A DNA stretch of 9,087 bases from Halieaceae bacterium (GCA_002705465.1 PAGS01000035.1:6129-15215), one strand, 5' to 3'. Positions 1 to 7,017 are shown, counted from the first letter of the stretch. Made by a program: numbers and translations. Notes: generated by a model from the sequence alone, not told the origin.

Positions 1-719
1 TGGCTCTGGGCACGCACACCTTCACACCACTGGAGATTGCATCGGGTTACGCCATCCTCGCCAACGAGGGTTTCAAAGTGGAGCCATGGTTGATTGAGCG
101 CATTGAGAATGCTAACGGCGAAATCGTCTACGCAGCCGATCCATTGGTTGCCTGCCCGGACTGCGCCAACACCGACAGCGACGCCGCAGAAGAGGTCAGG
201 ATGGAGGACATTTTAGGCACCGCGGTACCTGAGGTGCGTGCCGCCGAACGGGTAATGGATCCGAGAGTGGCTTTTATCATCTCATCCTTTCTTAACGATG
301 CAATCCAGCGCGGCACTGGCCGACGCGCCCGCGTCTTAGAGAGGCAGGATATTTCCGGCAAAACGGGGACCACCAACGGGCCTAGAGACGCCTGGTTCTC
401 GGGATTCAACCGTGACCTGATTACAACCGCCTGGGTCGGCTTTGACGACTATGGGCCATTGGGCCGGCGCGAATTCGGCGGCACCGCAGCCCTGCCTATC
501 TGGATCGACTACATGCGCGAAGCCCTGCCAGCCGCCCAGCCCCCGCCACCCATGCCACCCGGTATTGTGAGAGTGCGGGTGGATCGCGAATCCGGGCTGC
601 GGGTCAGAGGGCAACCGGATGGCAGCATGATGGAATATTTCCTGGAAGAGTCGTTGCCCGACTGGCAGAGCGATGCGGGAAGGCGTTTTAACCCTGATGA
701 CCTCGACCAGATTTTTTGA
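1..719 (+). CDS. mrcA: Penicillin-binding protein 1A, C-terminal part (5' end outside window)
   Basis: This is the last 238 codons of a class A penicillin-binding protein, read in the frame beginning at base 3; the frame is open to the left edge, so the true start lies upstream. The visible part is the end of the transpeptidase domain, which cross-links peptidoglycan stem peptides in the periplasm. It begins with the family stretch LGTHTFTPLEIASGYAILAN and contains the third active-site motif K-T-G-T-T-N (bases 360-377), followed by DAWFSGF and AWVGFDD. The pair ACPDC (near base 150) matches ACPEC, which I recall from E. coli PBP1A, so it is conserved and not an oddity. A proline-rich linker (PPPPMPPGI) and a tail ending in DLDQIF finish the protein, as in PBP1A. 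The glycosyltransferase domain, the SxxK serine and the SxN motif are off the left edge. The gene converges on rpmE2 and ends one base before the shared terminator. PBP1A is clearly preferred over PBP1B because of the LGTHTFTP, ACPDC and tail features. Confidence 0.95.
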   Translation, partial: ALGTHTFTPLEIASGYAILANEGFKVEPWLIERIENANGEIVYAADPLVACPDCANTDSDAAEEVRMEDILGTAVPEVRAAERVMDPRVAFIISSFLNDAIQRGTGRRARVLERQDISGKTGTTNGPRDAWFSGFNRDLITTAWVGFDDYGPLGRREFGGTAALPIWIDYMREALPAAQPPPPMPPGIVRVRVDRESGLRVRGQPDGSMMEYFLEESLPDWQSDAGRRFNPDDLDQIF

Positions 720-720
720 C

Positions 721-764
721 AAAAAAAACGCCGGCGATAGCCGGCGTCTTCGTGACGTTTTTTT
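721..764. terminator. Bidirectional intrinsic terminator between mrcA and rpmE2
   Basis: A perfect 7-bp GC stem, CGCCGGC (729-735) and GCCGGCG (740-746), closes a GATA loop. On the minus strand it is followed directly by eight Ts (complement of the A8 at 721-728), a textbook terminator for rpmE2, whose stop codon ends at 770. On the plus strand a second short stem, CGTC (745-748) and GACG (754-757), leads directly into seven Ts (758-764); in addition the A run can pair with the T run to lengthen the outer stem. It therefore probably stops mrcA transcripts too. The minus-strand function is the stronger of the two. Confidence 0.88.
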
Positions 765-769
765 GAAGC

Positions 770-1024
770 TCAGTTTTTGAGTGTGCGATCTCCAAAACGC
801 TTGTTGAACTTAGCGACGCGGCCGTCGCTCTGCGCGACCTTCTGTTTTCCAGTGTAGAAAGGATGTGATGCGCTAGATACGTCAAGCGTCATGTAGGGAT
901 AAGTCTCGCCCTCAAACTCTTTGGTCTCGCTAGTTTGCACAGTGGAGCCAATAAGGAAATGGGTGTCGGATGAGGTGTCGTAGAACAACACCTTGCGAAA
1001 TTCTGGGTGGATGTCTGCTTTCAT
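770..1024 (-). CDS. rpmE2: Ribosomal protein bL31, type B (cysteine-free, zinc-independent form)
   Basis: This 84-residue protein is a structural component of the 50S subunit that helps bridge it to the 30S subunit. It starts [12 protein letters not shown] and contains the type-B hallmarks HPFYTGKQK and a basic tail with VAKFNKRFG. It has no cysteine at all, so it lacks the CxxC zinc site of the ordinary L31 (rpmE) and belongs to the zinc-free form; in several bacteria that form is repressed by Zur and replaces the zinc form during zinc shortage. The ATG at 1022-1024 is chosen because it has a strong Shine-Dalgarno GGAGGT (complement of 1029-1034) four bases upstream and gives the normal family length; the frame stays open further upstream, but that extension has no family resemblance. 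A plausible promoter lies at 1067-1094, but I could not see a convincing Zur palindrome there. It is divergent from priA, a position often held by an L31 gene in pseudomonads. Confidence 0.95.
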   Translation of the reverse strand: MKADIHPEFRKVLFYDTSSDTHFLIGSTVQTSETKEFEGETYPYMTLDVSSASHPFYTGKQKVAQSDGRVAKFNKRFGDRTLKN

Positions 1025-1040
1025 GCCAACCTCCGTCAGC

Positions 1041-1061
1041 ATCTTTGGGTGCGAAAAAGAT
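1041..1061 (-). promoter_or_regulatory. Small hairpin in the rpmE2 leader
   Basis: On the minus strand, ATCTTT (complement of 1056-1061) and AAAGAT (complement of 1041-1046) form a perfect 6-bp stem around a nine-base loop. It lies at the predicted 5' end of the rpmE2 transcript, about seven bases before the GGAGGT ribosome binding site. Ribosomal protein mRNAs, including those for L31, often carry short leader structures bound by their own product, so this may be such a site; the stem is AU-rich and could be chance. Confidence 0.3.
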
Positions 1062-1066
1062 CGCGG

Positions 1067-1094
1067 ATAATACCAGAGCCTGCACCGATAGCAA
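1067..1094 (-). promoter_or_regulatory. Probable sigma-70 promoter of rpmE2
   Basis: Read on the minus strand, TTGCTA (complement of 1089-1094, 4 of 6 to TTGACA) is followed after 16 bases by TATTAT (complement of 1067-1072, 5 of 6 to TATAAT). Transcription would begin near base 1060, leaving a leader of about 36 bases. No clear inverted repeat resembling a Zur operator overlaps it. Confidence 0.5.
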
Positions 1095-1096
1095 CA

Positions 1097-1129
1097 TTGA
1101 ATACGCCCGCCGCAGCGCTCTAGTACACT
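1097..1129 (+). promoter_or_regulatory. Weak candidate promoter of priA
   Basis: TTGAAT at 1097-1102 could serve as a -35 element, with TAGTAC (1121-1126, 18-base spacer) or TACACT (1124-1129) as the -10. TACACT also appears in the candidate ubiE promoter at 6189-6194. The spacing is not ideal for TACACT, which would be 21 bases from TTGAAT, so only the general position between the divergent genes is credible. The leader to the TTG start would be about 25 bases. Confidence 0.3.
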
Positions 1130-1157
1130 GCGTCTTTTTACGCACCTTGAGCCTGCC

Positions 1158-3365
1158 TTGAACAACCAATCCGCGGATAAGCGAACCCGCGCCCCTGTCT
1201 GGCGATGCGCCGTGCCTACCCCGCTCAGGCGGTGCTTTGACTATCGCCCCGCATCAGGTTGGCAGAGCGATCCTGCCCCGGGCACCAGAGTAACCGTACC
1301 GTTCGGCAGGCAGAAGGTGACCGCCGTGCTGCTGGCAACAGCTGAAGAATCAGAGGTGGCCGACGATAAGCTGCGAGTGGCATCCGAGGTGCTGGACACA
1401 ACTTCCATGTATCCGCCGCCACTACTGGCCCTGCTGTCCTGGGCCGCTGGCTACTATCATCACCCGATCGGCGAAGTGCTGCCTCTTGGCTTATCTCCGG
1501 GGGAGCGTCGAGGGAAACCCCAGCGCCAGCTGGGCGAGGCTGGAGTGGCACTGACTGAGAGAGGTCGCGGTTTGGCGCCTGGCGCGCCTCATCGGGCACC
1601 GCAACAGGCGAGACTGGTCTCATTACTTGAGGCGGGCCCCCTGAGTCTCAGCGAGCTTGCCGCTCACGGGATTAGCCGCACCGTTGTGAAGGCACTCATC
1701 GAGCGTGAACTTGCCTCGCCGTGCGAGGTTCACGCCGAACAGGACTGGCGGCTCCGGTCGGCACCGCTGGAGCCAAACTCCGCGCAGCAAAACGCCATTA
1801 ATGCCATCTCCACTGCGGCCGGCGGGTTCTCTGTGCATTTGCTTTACGGCGTGACGGGGAGCGGAAAAACCGAGGTCTACCTGCAATCCATTGCTTTTTG
1901 CCTGACCCGGGGCGAGCAAGCGCTGATCCTGCTCCCCGAAATCGCCTTAACGCCCCAGACACTGTCACGTTTCGAATCCCGCTTCGCAGCGCCGGTTGTC
2001 ACACTCCACTCGGGAATGGGTGGTGCCGAGCGGGATCGCGCATGGGCTGCTGCCCGCCAAGGCAGTGCAGCCATCATCCTCGGCACCCGGTCGGCCGTAT
2101 TTGTGCCGCTAAAGAAGCTGGGGTTGCTGATCATCGACGAGGAACACGACACTGCCTTCGTGCAACAGGACGGGTTGCGCTACTCCGCTCGCGATGTGGC
2201 CATAAAGCGGGGGCAGCTAGAACAGTGCCCAGTGGTTTTAGGCAGTGCCACACCGAGTCTCGAAAGCTGGCACAACGCCGAGCGCGGCCGCTATCGTCGT
2301 CACACCCTGCCGTGCAGAGCAGGGTCGGGGGTGCTACCCCGACAGCAGCTAATCGATGTCAGCGGACTGGAACTGTCAGCCGGCTTATCTCGCGAGCTAG
2401 TGCGGCGGATAGACAGCACGCTGCAGGCGGGCCATCAGGTCATGGTATTTCTCAACCGGCGAGGCTTTGCTGCCGCACTGATGTGCCATGACTGTGGCTG
2501 GAGCAGTGACTGCCCCGATTGCGATGCACGGATGACGCTGCACAAAACCCCCTCTGGCCTGCACTGTCACCACTGCGGCCGCCGCGCTGAGTTGCCCCGA
2601 CAGTGTCCTGACTGCGGGAGTGGTCGACTAGTGGGCGCGGGTCTCGGCACCCAGCAAACCGAAGCGTTTTTGCAGGAGCGCTTTTCGACATTCCCTGTCA
2701 TCCGGGTCGACAGCGACAACATGACCGGTCGTGAGGCCATGTCCCAGCTCGTGCAGCGTGTATTGCAGGGTGATCCTGTCCTCATGATCGGTACGCAGAT
2801 GCTGAGCAAAGGCCATCACTTCCCCCATGTCACTCTGGTGGCAGTGGTCGACGCGGATGCACTGCTTTTCAGCCCCGATTTCCGCGGAGAGGAGCGGCTC
2901 CTTCAACTACTCACCCAAGTCAGTGGCCGTGCGGGACGCGAGGCCACACCGGGCGAAGTGCTCATCCAGACACGTCATCCGCAGCACCCGCTCATACAGC
3001 AGCTTGAAGCGCCCTACGATTCGGCGCTACCCCTACTCCTCAGTCAACGCAGCAAAGCGGGACTGCCGCCTGAGGGTGCACTGGCGGTGATTCGTTGCGA
3101 CAGCGAGAACCGGCAGGAAGGGATGACGTTCCTGAGCGAACTCAAGCGAAGCCAGATAGTAGACCCTGATTATCAGATGATCGGCCCCATCCCCGCCGCA
3201 ATGGCAAGACGCAAAAATCGTTATCGGACGCAATTGGTCGTCGCGGCGAGAGGACGAGCAAAGCTGTCTACCATCGTCACCTCGCTCGTAGCGGTGGCAG
3301 AATCCACACGTCACTCACATCGACTCAAGTGGTTTGTGGATGTGGACCCCTATGAGAGCTTGTGA
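1158..3365 (+). CDS. priA: Primosomal protein N' (replication restart helicase PriA)
   Basis: PriA is a 3'-to-5' superfamily 2 DNA helicase that recognises stalled or repaired forks and reloads the replicative helicase through the PriB/DnaT/DnaC route or equivalents. The 735 residues match the usual length (about 730). The N-terminal 3'-DNA-binding domain is visible as [14 protein letters not shown] and [13 protein letters not shown]. The helicase core has Walker A GVTGSGKT (residues 231-238), DEEH (327-330) and GSAT (362-365). Eight cysteines at 443, 446, 452, 455, 470, 473, 483 and 486 form the two zinc sites inserted in the helicase. The second lobe carries GTQMLSKG (545-552) and SGRAGR (589-594). 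The start is a TTG at 1158; no ATG or GTG lies upstream in frame near it, and the next GTG (residue 19, in CAVPTP) would cut into the conserved first strand. No good Shine-Dalgarno precedes the TTG. It is divergent from rpmE2 and 91 bp upstream of argS. Confidence 0.96.
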   Translation: MNNQSADKRTRAPVWRCAVPTPLRRCFDYRPASGWQSDPAPGTRVTVPFGRQKVTAVLLATAEESEVADDKLRVASEVLDTTSMYPPPLLALLSWAAGYYHHPIGEVLPLGLSPGERRGKPQRQLGEAGVALTERGRGLAPGAPHRAPQQARLVSLLEAGPLSLSELAAHGISRTVVKALIERELASPCEVHAEQDWRLRSAPLEPNSAQQNAINAISTAAGGFSVHLLYGVTGSGKTEVYLQSIAFCLTRGEQALILLPEIALTPQTLSRFESRFAAPVVTLHSGMGGAERDRAWAAARQGSAAIILGTRSAVFVPLKKLGLLIIDEEHDTAFVQQDGLRYSARDVAIKRGQLEQCPVVLGSATPSLESWHNAERGRYRRHTLPCRAGSGVLPRQQLIDVSGLELSAGLSRELVRRIDSTLQAGHQVMVFLNRRGFAAALMCHDCGWSSDCPDCDARMTLHKTPSGLHCHHCGRRAELPRQCPDCGSGRLVGAGLGTQQTEAFLQERFSTFPVIRVDSDNMTGREAMSQLVQRVLQGDPVLMIGTQMLSKGHHFPHVTLVAVVDADALLFSPDFRGEERLLQLLTQVSGRAGREATPGEVLIQTRHPQHPLIQQLEAPYDSALPLLLSQRSKAGLPPEGALAVIRCDSENRQEGMTFLSELKRSQIVDPDYQMIGPIPAAMARRKNRYRTQLVVAARGRAKLSTIVTSLVAVAESTRHSHRLKWFVDVDPYESL

Positions 3366-3398
3366 CTTCCTGCGCTGGAGCCATGGCAGATGCTCGGC

Positions 3399-3422
3399 GA
3401 TAATACGCACGTGAATCCGTGC
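3399..3422 (+). promoter_or_regulatory. Possible argS promoter -10 with adjoining hairpin
   Basis: In the 91-bp gap between priA and argS, GATAAT (3399-3404) is 5 of 6 to the -10 consensus, but the -35 region (TGGAGC near 3376) is poor. Directly downstream, GCACG (3407-3411) and CGTGC (3418-3422) form a 5-bp stem with a six-base loop, close to the expected transcript start. No T tract follows, so it is not an intrinsic terminator for priA. argS has its own ribosome binding site AGGA at 3448-3451, five bases before the ATG. Confidence 0.35.
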
Positions 3423-3456
3423 TTCTCGGCAGCGGACCAAGCCTGACAGGACAATC

Positions 3457-5142
3457 ATGAAAGCTGAACTGGCTGCGCTCATCACTGAGGCGCTGGAAAA
3501 ACTCGTTACGGAGGGCGTGCTTGGGGCCATACCAGATGCCCCACCGCAGATTGATCGCCCGAAGGATGCGAGTCACGGCGACCTCTCCTGCAATATCGCC
3601 ATGGTCCTCGCCAAACGCGCAGGCTTACCGCCACGCGATCTCGCCACCCGCATCATCGATGCGCTACCCGACAACACGCTCGTCGATACCAGCCACATCG
3701 CTGGGCCCGGCTTCCTCAATTTTTTCATCAACGCCGGTCACCACACGCAGGTAGTCAAAGCGATATTGAAGACAGGGGTTGGCTTTGGCTGTTGTGATGA
3801 GGGAGCGGGCAGGCGCGTTCAGGTGGAGTTCGTATCAGCTAACCCCACCGGCCCACTTCATGTCGGGCACGGCCGGGGTGCCGCAATCGGCGATTCACTC
3901 AGCCGATTGTTAGAGGCCACCGGTTGGCGGGTCCACAGGGAGTTTTATTACAACGACGCCGGGCAGCAGATCAACAATCTGGCACTGTCTGTTCAGGCTC
4001 GGGCTCGGGGCAAGACCCCCTATGATCCCGACTGGCCAAAAGATGGCTATCAGGGATCCTACATTGAAGAAGTTGCAAGGGCCTTCGCGGCCGGGGAGAC
4101 AGTTGAGGCCGCGGACAGGGTCATCACCGGTACGGGCGATATTAAGGATCTCGACGCAATCCGGGATTTTGCAGTGGCCTGTCTACGACGGGAGCAAGAT
4201 CAGGATCTCCGCGCCTTTCAGATAGTTTTTGATGAGTATTTCCTCGAGTCGTCCTTGTACGACAGCGGGGCGGTTGAAAACACCGTGGCTGCACTGCGCG
4301 CGGCTGGCCATACCTACGATGAGGAGGAAGCGCTCTGGCTTCGCACCACTGACTTTGGCGACGATAAAGACCGCGTGATGCGCAAGCGCGAGGGAGGCTA
4401 TACCTACTTCGTGCCGGATGTCGCCTACCACCACAACAAGTGGGAGAGAGGCTTTGAGCGGGTGATCAACGAGCAAGGCGCGGATCACCACAGCACCATC
4501 ACTCGGGTCAGAGCAGGTCTGCAGGGGCTTGATGCAGGCATACCGGAAGGCTGGCCAGAATACGTGCTACACCAGATGGTGACAGTCATGCGCGACGGCG
4601 CCGAGGTCAAGCTCTCAAAGCGTGCTGGCAGTTATGTCACGCTCCGTGATCTGATCGACTGGGTCGGATGTGATGCGACCCGATACTTTTTAGTGGCACG
4701 CGCACCCACATCACAGCTCACCTTTGATGTTGATCTGGCGTTGGCGCGCAGCAACGAAAACCCGGTGTACTACATTCAATACGCCCACGCTCGATGTGCG
4801 AGTGTGATGCGGAAAGCCGCTGCAACCGCGGGAGGTCTGACTCCTGAAGCAGGCCTCAACCACCTCTCGATGCTGAGCGAGCCCGAGACGATGGCACTGG
4901 CGATCAGTCTCGGTCGGTTCCCGGAGGTTGTTGCCACCGCGGCAGCACGCCTCGAACCTCACGATGTTGCGAACTACTTGCGCGAACTTGCGGCAGATCT
5001 TCACAGCTTCTATAACGCTCACAAGATTTTAGAAGCCGCACCTGAAACTGCTAGCGCCCGTCTTGCCTTGGTCGCCGCGACCCGCCAGGTCATCGCCAAT
5101 GGCTTGGGGTTACTGGGCGTCGCGGCACCGGAAAGCATGTGA
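3457..5142 (+). CDS. argS: Arginine--tRNA ligase
   Basis: This class I aminoacyl-tRNA synthetase attaches arginine to tRNA-Arg in the cytoplasm using ATP; like other ArgRS enzymes it needs the tRNA bound to activate the amino acid. The 561 residues are close to the E. coli enzyme (577). The N-terminal Add1 domain, which contacts the tRNA D-loop, is seen around residues 38-60 (HGDLSCNIAMVLAK). The Rossmann core opens with EFVSANPTGPLHVGHGRG, with the HIGH signature as HVGH at 135-138. The KMSKS-like loop is KLSKR at 385-389. The C-terminal anticodon-binding (DALR) domain begins around NPVYYIQYAHAR and ends with the family tail LLGVAAPESM. The ATG at 3457 has AGGA five bases upstream and gives the normal N-terminus. 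The stop overlaps the start of the SPOR gene (TGATG), so argS is the first gene of a coupled trio. Confidence 0.97.
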   Translation: MKAELAALITEALEKLVTEGVLGAIPDAPPQIDRPKDASHGDLSCNIAMVLAKRAGLPPRDLATRIIDALPDNTLVDTSHIAGPGFLNFFINAGHHTQVVKAILKTGVGFGCCDEGAGRRVQVEFVSANPTGPLHVGHGRGAAIGDSLSRLLEATGWRVHREFYYNDAGQQINNLALSVQARARGKTPYDPDWPKDGYQGSYIEEVARAFAAGETVEAADRVITGTGDIKDLDAIRDFAVACLRREQDQDLRAFQIVFDEYFLESSLYDSGAVENTVAALRAAGHTYDEEEALWLRTTDFGDDKDRVMRKREGGYTYFVPDVAYHHNKWERGFERVINEQGADHHSTITRVRAGLQGLDAGIPEGWPEYVLHQMVTVMRDGAEVKLSKRAGSYVTLRDLIDWVGCDATRYFLVARAPTSQLTFDVDLALARSNENPVYYIQYAHARCASVMRKAAATAGGLTPEAGLNHLSMLSEPETMALAISLGRFPEVVATAAARLEPHDVANYLRELAADLHSFYNAHKILEAAPETASARLALVAATRQVIANGLGLLGVAAPESM

Positions 5143-5144
5143 TG
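5130..5144 (+). promoter_or_regulatory. Ribosome binding site and TGATG start of the SPOR gene
   Basis: GGAAAG (5130-5135) lies six bases before the ATG at 5142-5144 and only three before the alternative GTG at 5139. The ATG shares its A with the argS stop TGA (5140-5142), a common arrangement for translational re-initiation. Spacing therefore favours the ATG over the one-codon-longer GTG start. Confidence 0.55.
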
Positions 5145-5696
5145 ACAAAGGCTGGCAAAACGCCTCCCCGACGGCCCCCGGCCACTCGCCGTGAAGCCGG
5201 CCCTCAACGCGAGGACGCGACGCCGACGCTGGACCGCTCCCATATTCAGGGCTTTGTCGCAGGCTGCATGGCGGGCCTCGTCGTTGGCATGGGGATCATG
5301 AGGTCAGGCAATGAAGCGCCCGCGGCACTGCAAAATCCTGAATCGCCACAATTTGAGATCGAGACCGGCCCGCGCTTCGATTTCTATACCGTCTTACCCA
5401 ATCAGGAACTCGACCTCAATTCCGAAATCGAGCCAGCCAGTCTTGAAAATACTGAGCCGGATCAGACGCAATATATTCTGCAGATTGGCTCATTTCGGCA
5501 GCAAGACGATGCGGACCGCCGCCGCGGGGAACTCGCGCTGCTAGGTCTGGAAGCAACCATAGAGTCTGGTGACAGCGGGGAGTGGTATCGGGTCGTGGTC
5601 GGTCCGTTTGATCGCCGCTCCGATATGGCGCGAGCCCGATCGCTGGCTGCCCAGGCCGATATGGACACCCTGCTCCTCCGTCGCGAGGCACCATGA
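5142..5696 (+). CDS. SPOR-domain inner-membrane protein (FtsN-like)
   Basis: This 184-residue bitopic protein should sit in the inner membrane with its C-terminus in the periplasm. A short, very basic proline-rich cytoplasmic tail (residues 1-33) is followed by one membrane segment (about 35-53, FVAGCMAGLVVGMGIM), a linker containing RFDFYTVLP (79-86), and a SPOR domain (about 108-183) with YILQIGSF, GLEATIES and WYRVVVGPF. SPOR domains bind glycan strands stripped of stem peptides at the division septum, so a role in cell division or septal wall turnover is likely. In pseudomonads the gene after argS is of this type and is often annotated ftsN-like; the true FtsN is hard to tell from other SPOR proteins by sequence alone, so no symbol is given. 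It overlaps argS (TGATG) and the DUF971 gene (ATGA). A GTG three bases upstream (5139) is an alternative start. Confidence 0.88.
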   Translation: MTKAGKTPPRRPPATRREAGPQREDATPTLDRSHIQGFVAGCMAGLVVGMGIMRSGNEAPAALQNPESPQFEIETGPRFDFYTVLPNQELDLNSEIEPASLENTEPDQTQYILQIGSFRQQDDADRRRGELALLGLEATIESGDSGEWYRVVVGPFDRRSDMARARSLAAQADMDTLLLRREAP

Positions 5697-6088
5697 CACT
5701 CTCTGATTCCGACACCGCCACACGGCTCCACTACTCGCGCTCACGACGTCGACTTGAGCTGAGCTTCGATGATGGCGCCGATTTCGAGCTCAGCGCGGAA
5801 TTCCTGCGTGTCTTCTCGCCCTCTGCCGAGGTCCGCGGCCACGGACCGGGGCAGGAAACACTGCAGACCGGGAAGTCTTCCGTCGGTATCTCTGCCATCA
5901 ATCCGATCGGGCACTATGCGGTGCAAATCACTTTTGATGACGGACACGACTCCGGCTTATATAGCTGGCGGTATTTGCGTGATCTCGCCGAACATCAGGA
6001 CCAATACTGGCAACGGTATTTGCAACAGCTCTCAGCGGAAGGAAAGTCACGTGACCCGGAGATTCAGGTGCTCCATTTTGAGCCCTGA
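5693..6088 (+). CDS. DUF971 protein (gamma-butyrobetaine hydroxylase N-terminal-like domain)
   Basis: This 131-residue soluble protein consists almost entirely of a DUF971 domain, the small beta-rich fold also found at the N-terminus of gamma-butyrobetaine hydroxylase. The most telling block is AEFLRVFSPSAEVRGHGPGQ, followed by LQTGKSSVGI, INPIGHYAVQITFDDGHDSG and LYSWRYLRDL. It has no cysteine, so the zinc ligands of the hydroxylase version are absent, and there is no catalytic dioxygenase domain. The molecular role is not established; the domain is sometimes fused to Mrp/ApbC-type iron-sulfur carriers in other bacteria, which hints at cofactor handling, but nothing here tests that. The ATG overlaps the SPOR stop (ATGA), with GAGG (5685-5688) four bases upstream. 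In Pseudomonas-type genomes this gene follows hslU; here it follows the SPOR gene directly. Confidence 0.93.
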   Translation: MTLSDSDTATRLHYSRSRRRLELSFDDGADFELSAEFLRVFSPSAEVRGHGPGQETLQTGKSSVGISAINPIGHYAVQITFDDGHDSGLYSWRYLRDLAEHQDQYWQRYLQQLSAEGKSRDPEIQVLHFEP

Positions 6089-6130
6089 TCAGAAATGGAG
6101 CAAAACCGCTCGCCATCTGCTCCCGGTGAC

Positions 6131-6160
6131 GCCCACCTGACTGCTCAGCGGGCTTTTCTC
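6131..6160 (+). terminator. Probable intrinsic terminator of the argS-SPOR-DUF971 operon
   Basis: GCCC (6131-6134) and CTGA (6137-6140) pair with TCAG (6145-6148) and GGGC (6150-6153) around a CTGC loop, with a small asymmetric bulge. The stem is followed immediately by TTTTCTC (6154-6160). The position, 43 bases after the DUF971 stop and before a candidate ubiE promoter, suits a terminator. The T tract is short, so it may be partly leaky. The rival stem TCAGCGG (6145-6151) with CCGCTGA (6162-6168) cannot form at the same time. Confidence 0.5.
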
Positions 6161-6165
6161 ACCGC

Positions 6166-6194
6166 TGAACACAATCGCCCGGCTCAGGTACACT
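6166..6194 (+). promoter_or_regulatory. Candidate promoter of the ubiE-ubiJ-ubiB operon
   Basis: TGAACA (6166-6171, 4 of 6 to TTGACA) and TACACT (6189-6194, 4 of 6 to TATAAT) are separated by 17 bases, the ideal spacing. Transcription would begin near 6201, leaving a leader of about 40 bases with AAGGA (6226-6230) as the ribosome binding site ten bases before the ubiE ATG. It lies just after the probable terminator, which fits a new transcription unit. Confidence 0.45.
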
Positions 6195-6240
6195 TGCCGA
6201 CCCGCAGAACAACCGTCGGCATGACAAGGAACCGTGGCCA

Positions 6241-7017
6241 ATGAGCGATGACGCGACACCGACCACAGACCGCGAAGAGAACTCCACCGATTTCGGCTTT
6301 ACCCGGGTAGCGCGGGATGCCAAGGCCGGCATGGTACGAGGGGTTTTTGACTCGGTAGCGAGCCGCTATGATCTTATGAACGACCTGATGTCGGGTGGCA
6401 TCCATCGCCTCTGGAAACGCTTCACGATAGAGCTCAGCGCAGCGCGGCCGGGTCAGACGGTGCTTGATATCGCTGGCGGCACCGGGGATCTGGCCGCCCG
6501 ATTCTCTCGTCTTGTCGGGCCGGAGGGAAAGGTAATCCTCGCCGACATCAATGCTGCCATGCTGGAGGTCGGGCGAGACCGACTGATCGACAAGGGCGCA
6601 ACGGGCAATATTGAAGTCGTGCAAGCGAATGCACAGGCGTTGCCCTTCGAGGACAACAGTATCGACTGCATTACGATCGCCTTCGGCCTGCGAAATGTCA
6701 CCGATAAAGACATGGCCTTGCGGTCAATGTTGCGCGTGCTGAGGCCAGGCGGTCGCTTGCTGGTACTGGAGTTTTCGAAACCCACATCGCCGTTGCTGGG
6801 CAAGGTCTACGATCAATATTCGTTCCAGATATTACCCGCAATGGGCCGCCTGATTGCGCAGGATGCGGATAGCTATCGCTATCTTGCCGAATCGATTCGC
6901 AAGCACCCCGATCAGGAGACGCTTCTGGAAATGATGAGAGACGCCGGGTTTGCCGAGTGCCAGTACCACAACATGACCGGTGGCATCGTCGCGGTTCATC
7001 GGGGCCTTAAAGCGTGA
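6241..7017 (+). CDS. ubiE: Ubiquinone/menaquinone C-methyltransferase UbiE
   Basis: UbiE uses S-adenosylmethionine to C-methylate 2-octaprenyl-6-methoxy-1,4-benzoquinol in ubiquinone synthesis, and demethylmenaquinol where menaquinone is made. The 258 residues are near the E. coli length (251). The UbiE signature [17 protein letters not shown] (residues 43-59) is followed by the SAM-binding glycine loop [10 protein letters not shown] (74-83), the acidic ribose-binding end of strand 2 (LADIN, 100-104), the family block AFGLRNVTD (147-155), [14 protein letters not shown] (168-181) and the conserved tail [12 protein letters not shown]. The ATG has AAGGA upstream. It is the first gene of a ubiE-ubiJ-ubiB operon and overlaps ubiJ by four bases (GTGA). 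With no men genes in view, the ubiquinone step is the safe assignment. Confidence 0.97.
   Translation: MSDDATPTTDREENSTDFGFTRVARDAKAGMVRGVFDSVASRYDLMNDLMSGGIHRLWKRFTIELSAARPGQTVLDIAGGTGDLAARFSRLVGPEGKVILADINAAMLEVGRDRLIDKGATGNIEVVQANAQALPFEDNSIDCITIAFGLRNVTDKDMALRSMLRVLRPGGRLLVLEFSKPTSPLLGKVYDQYSFQILPAMGRLIAQDADSYRYLAESIRKHPDQETLLEMMRDAGFAECQYHNMTGGIVAVHRGLKA

Noticed and set aside
132..240. Paired cysteines CPDC in PBP1A as a novel metal or redox site
   Set aside because: E. coli PBP1A has a similar ACPEC sequence at the equivalent place, as I recall it, so this is a family feature.
336..722. A 128-codon antisense open frame over mrcA
   Set aside because: It is opposite the conserved transpeptidase coding sequence, has no ribosome binding site of note and runs across the KTG motif region; it is a shadow frame.
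1025..1157. A Zur operator between rpmE2 and priA
   Set aside because: I looked for a GTTATA-N-ATAAC-like palindrome and found only the single TATTAT element, with no matching half-site.
770..1165. A longer, 131-codon version of the L31 gene starting near 1165
   Set aside because: The extra residues have no similarity to L31, and the ATG at 1024 has a strong GGAGGT; the predicted promoter also lies inside the extension.
1898..2491. A 197-codon open frame on the plus strand inside priA
   Set aside because: It lies wholly within priA in another frame, where the priA frame has unbroken helicase and zinc motifs; its translation is arginine- and proline-rich with no recognisable domain, as expected from a shadow in GC-rich DNA.
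6089..6240. A small gene or remnant of hslVU or pha genes in the gap before ubiE
   Set aside because: The gap is only 152 bp, is accounted for by a terminator, a candidate promoter and a ribosome binding site, and shows no recognisable protein fragment in any frame I read.
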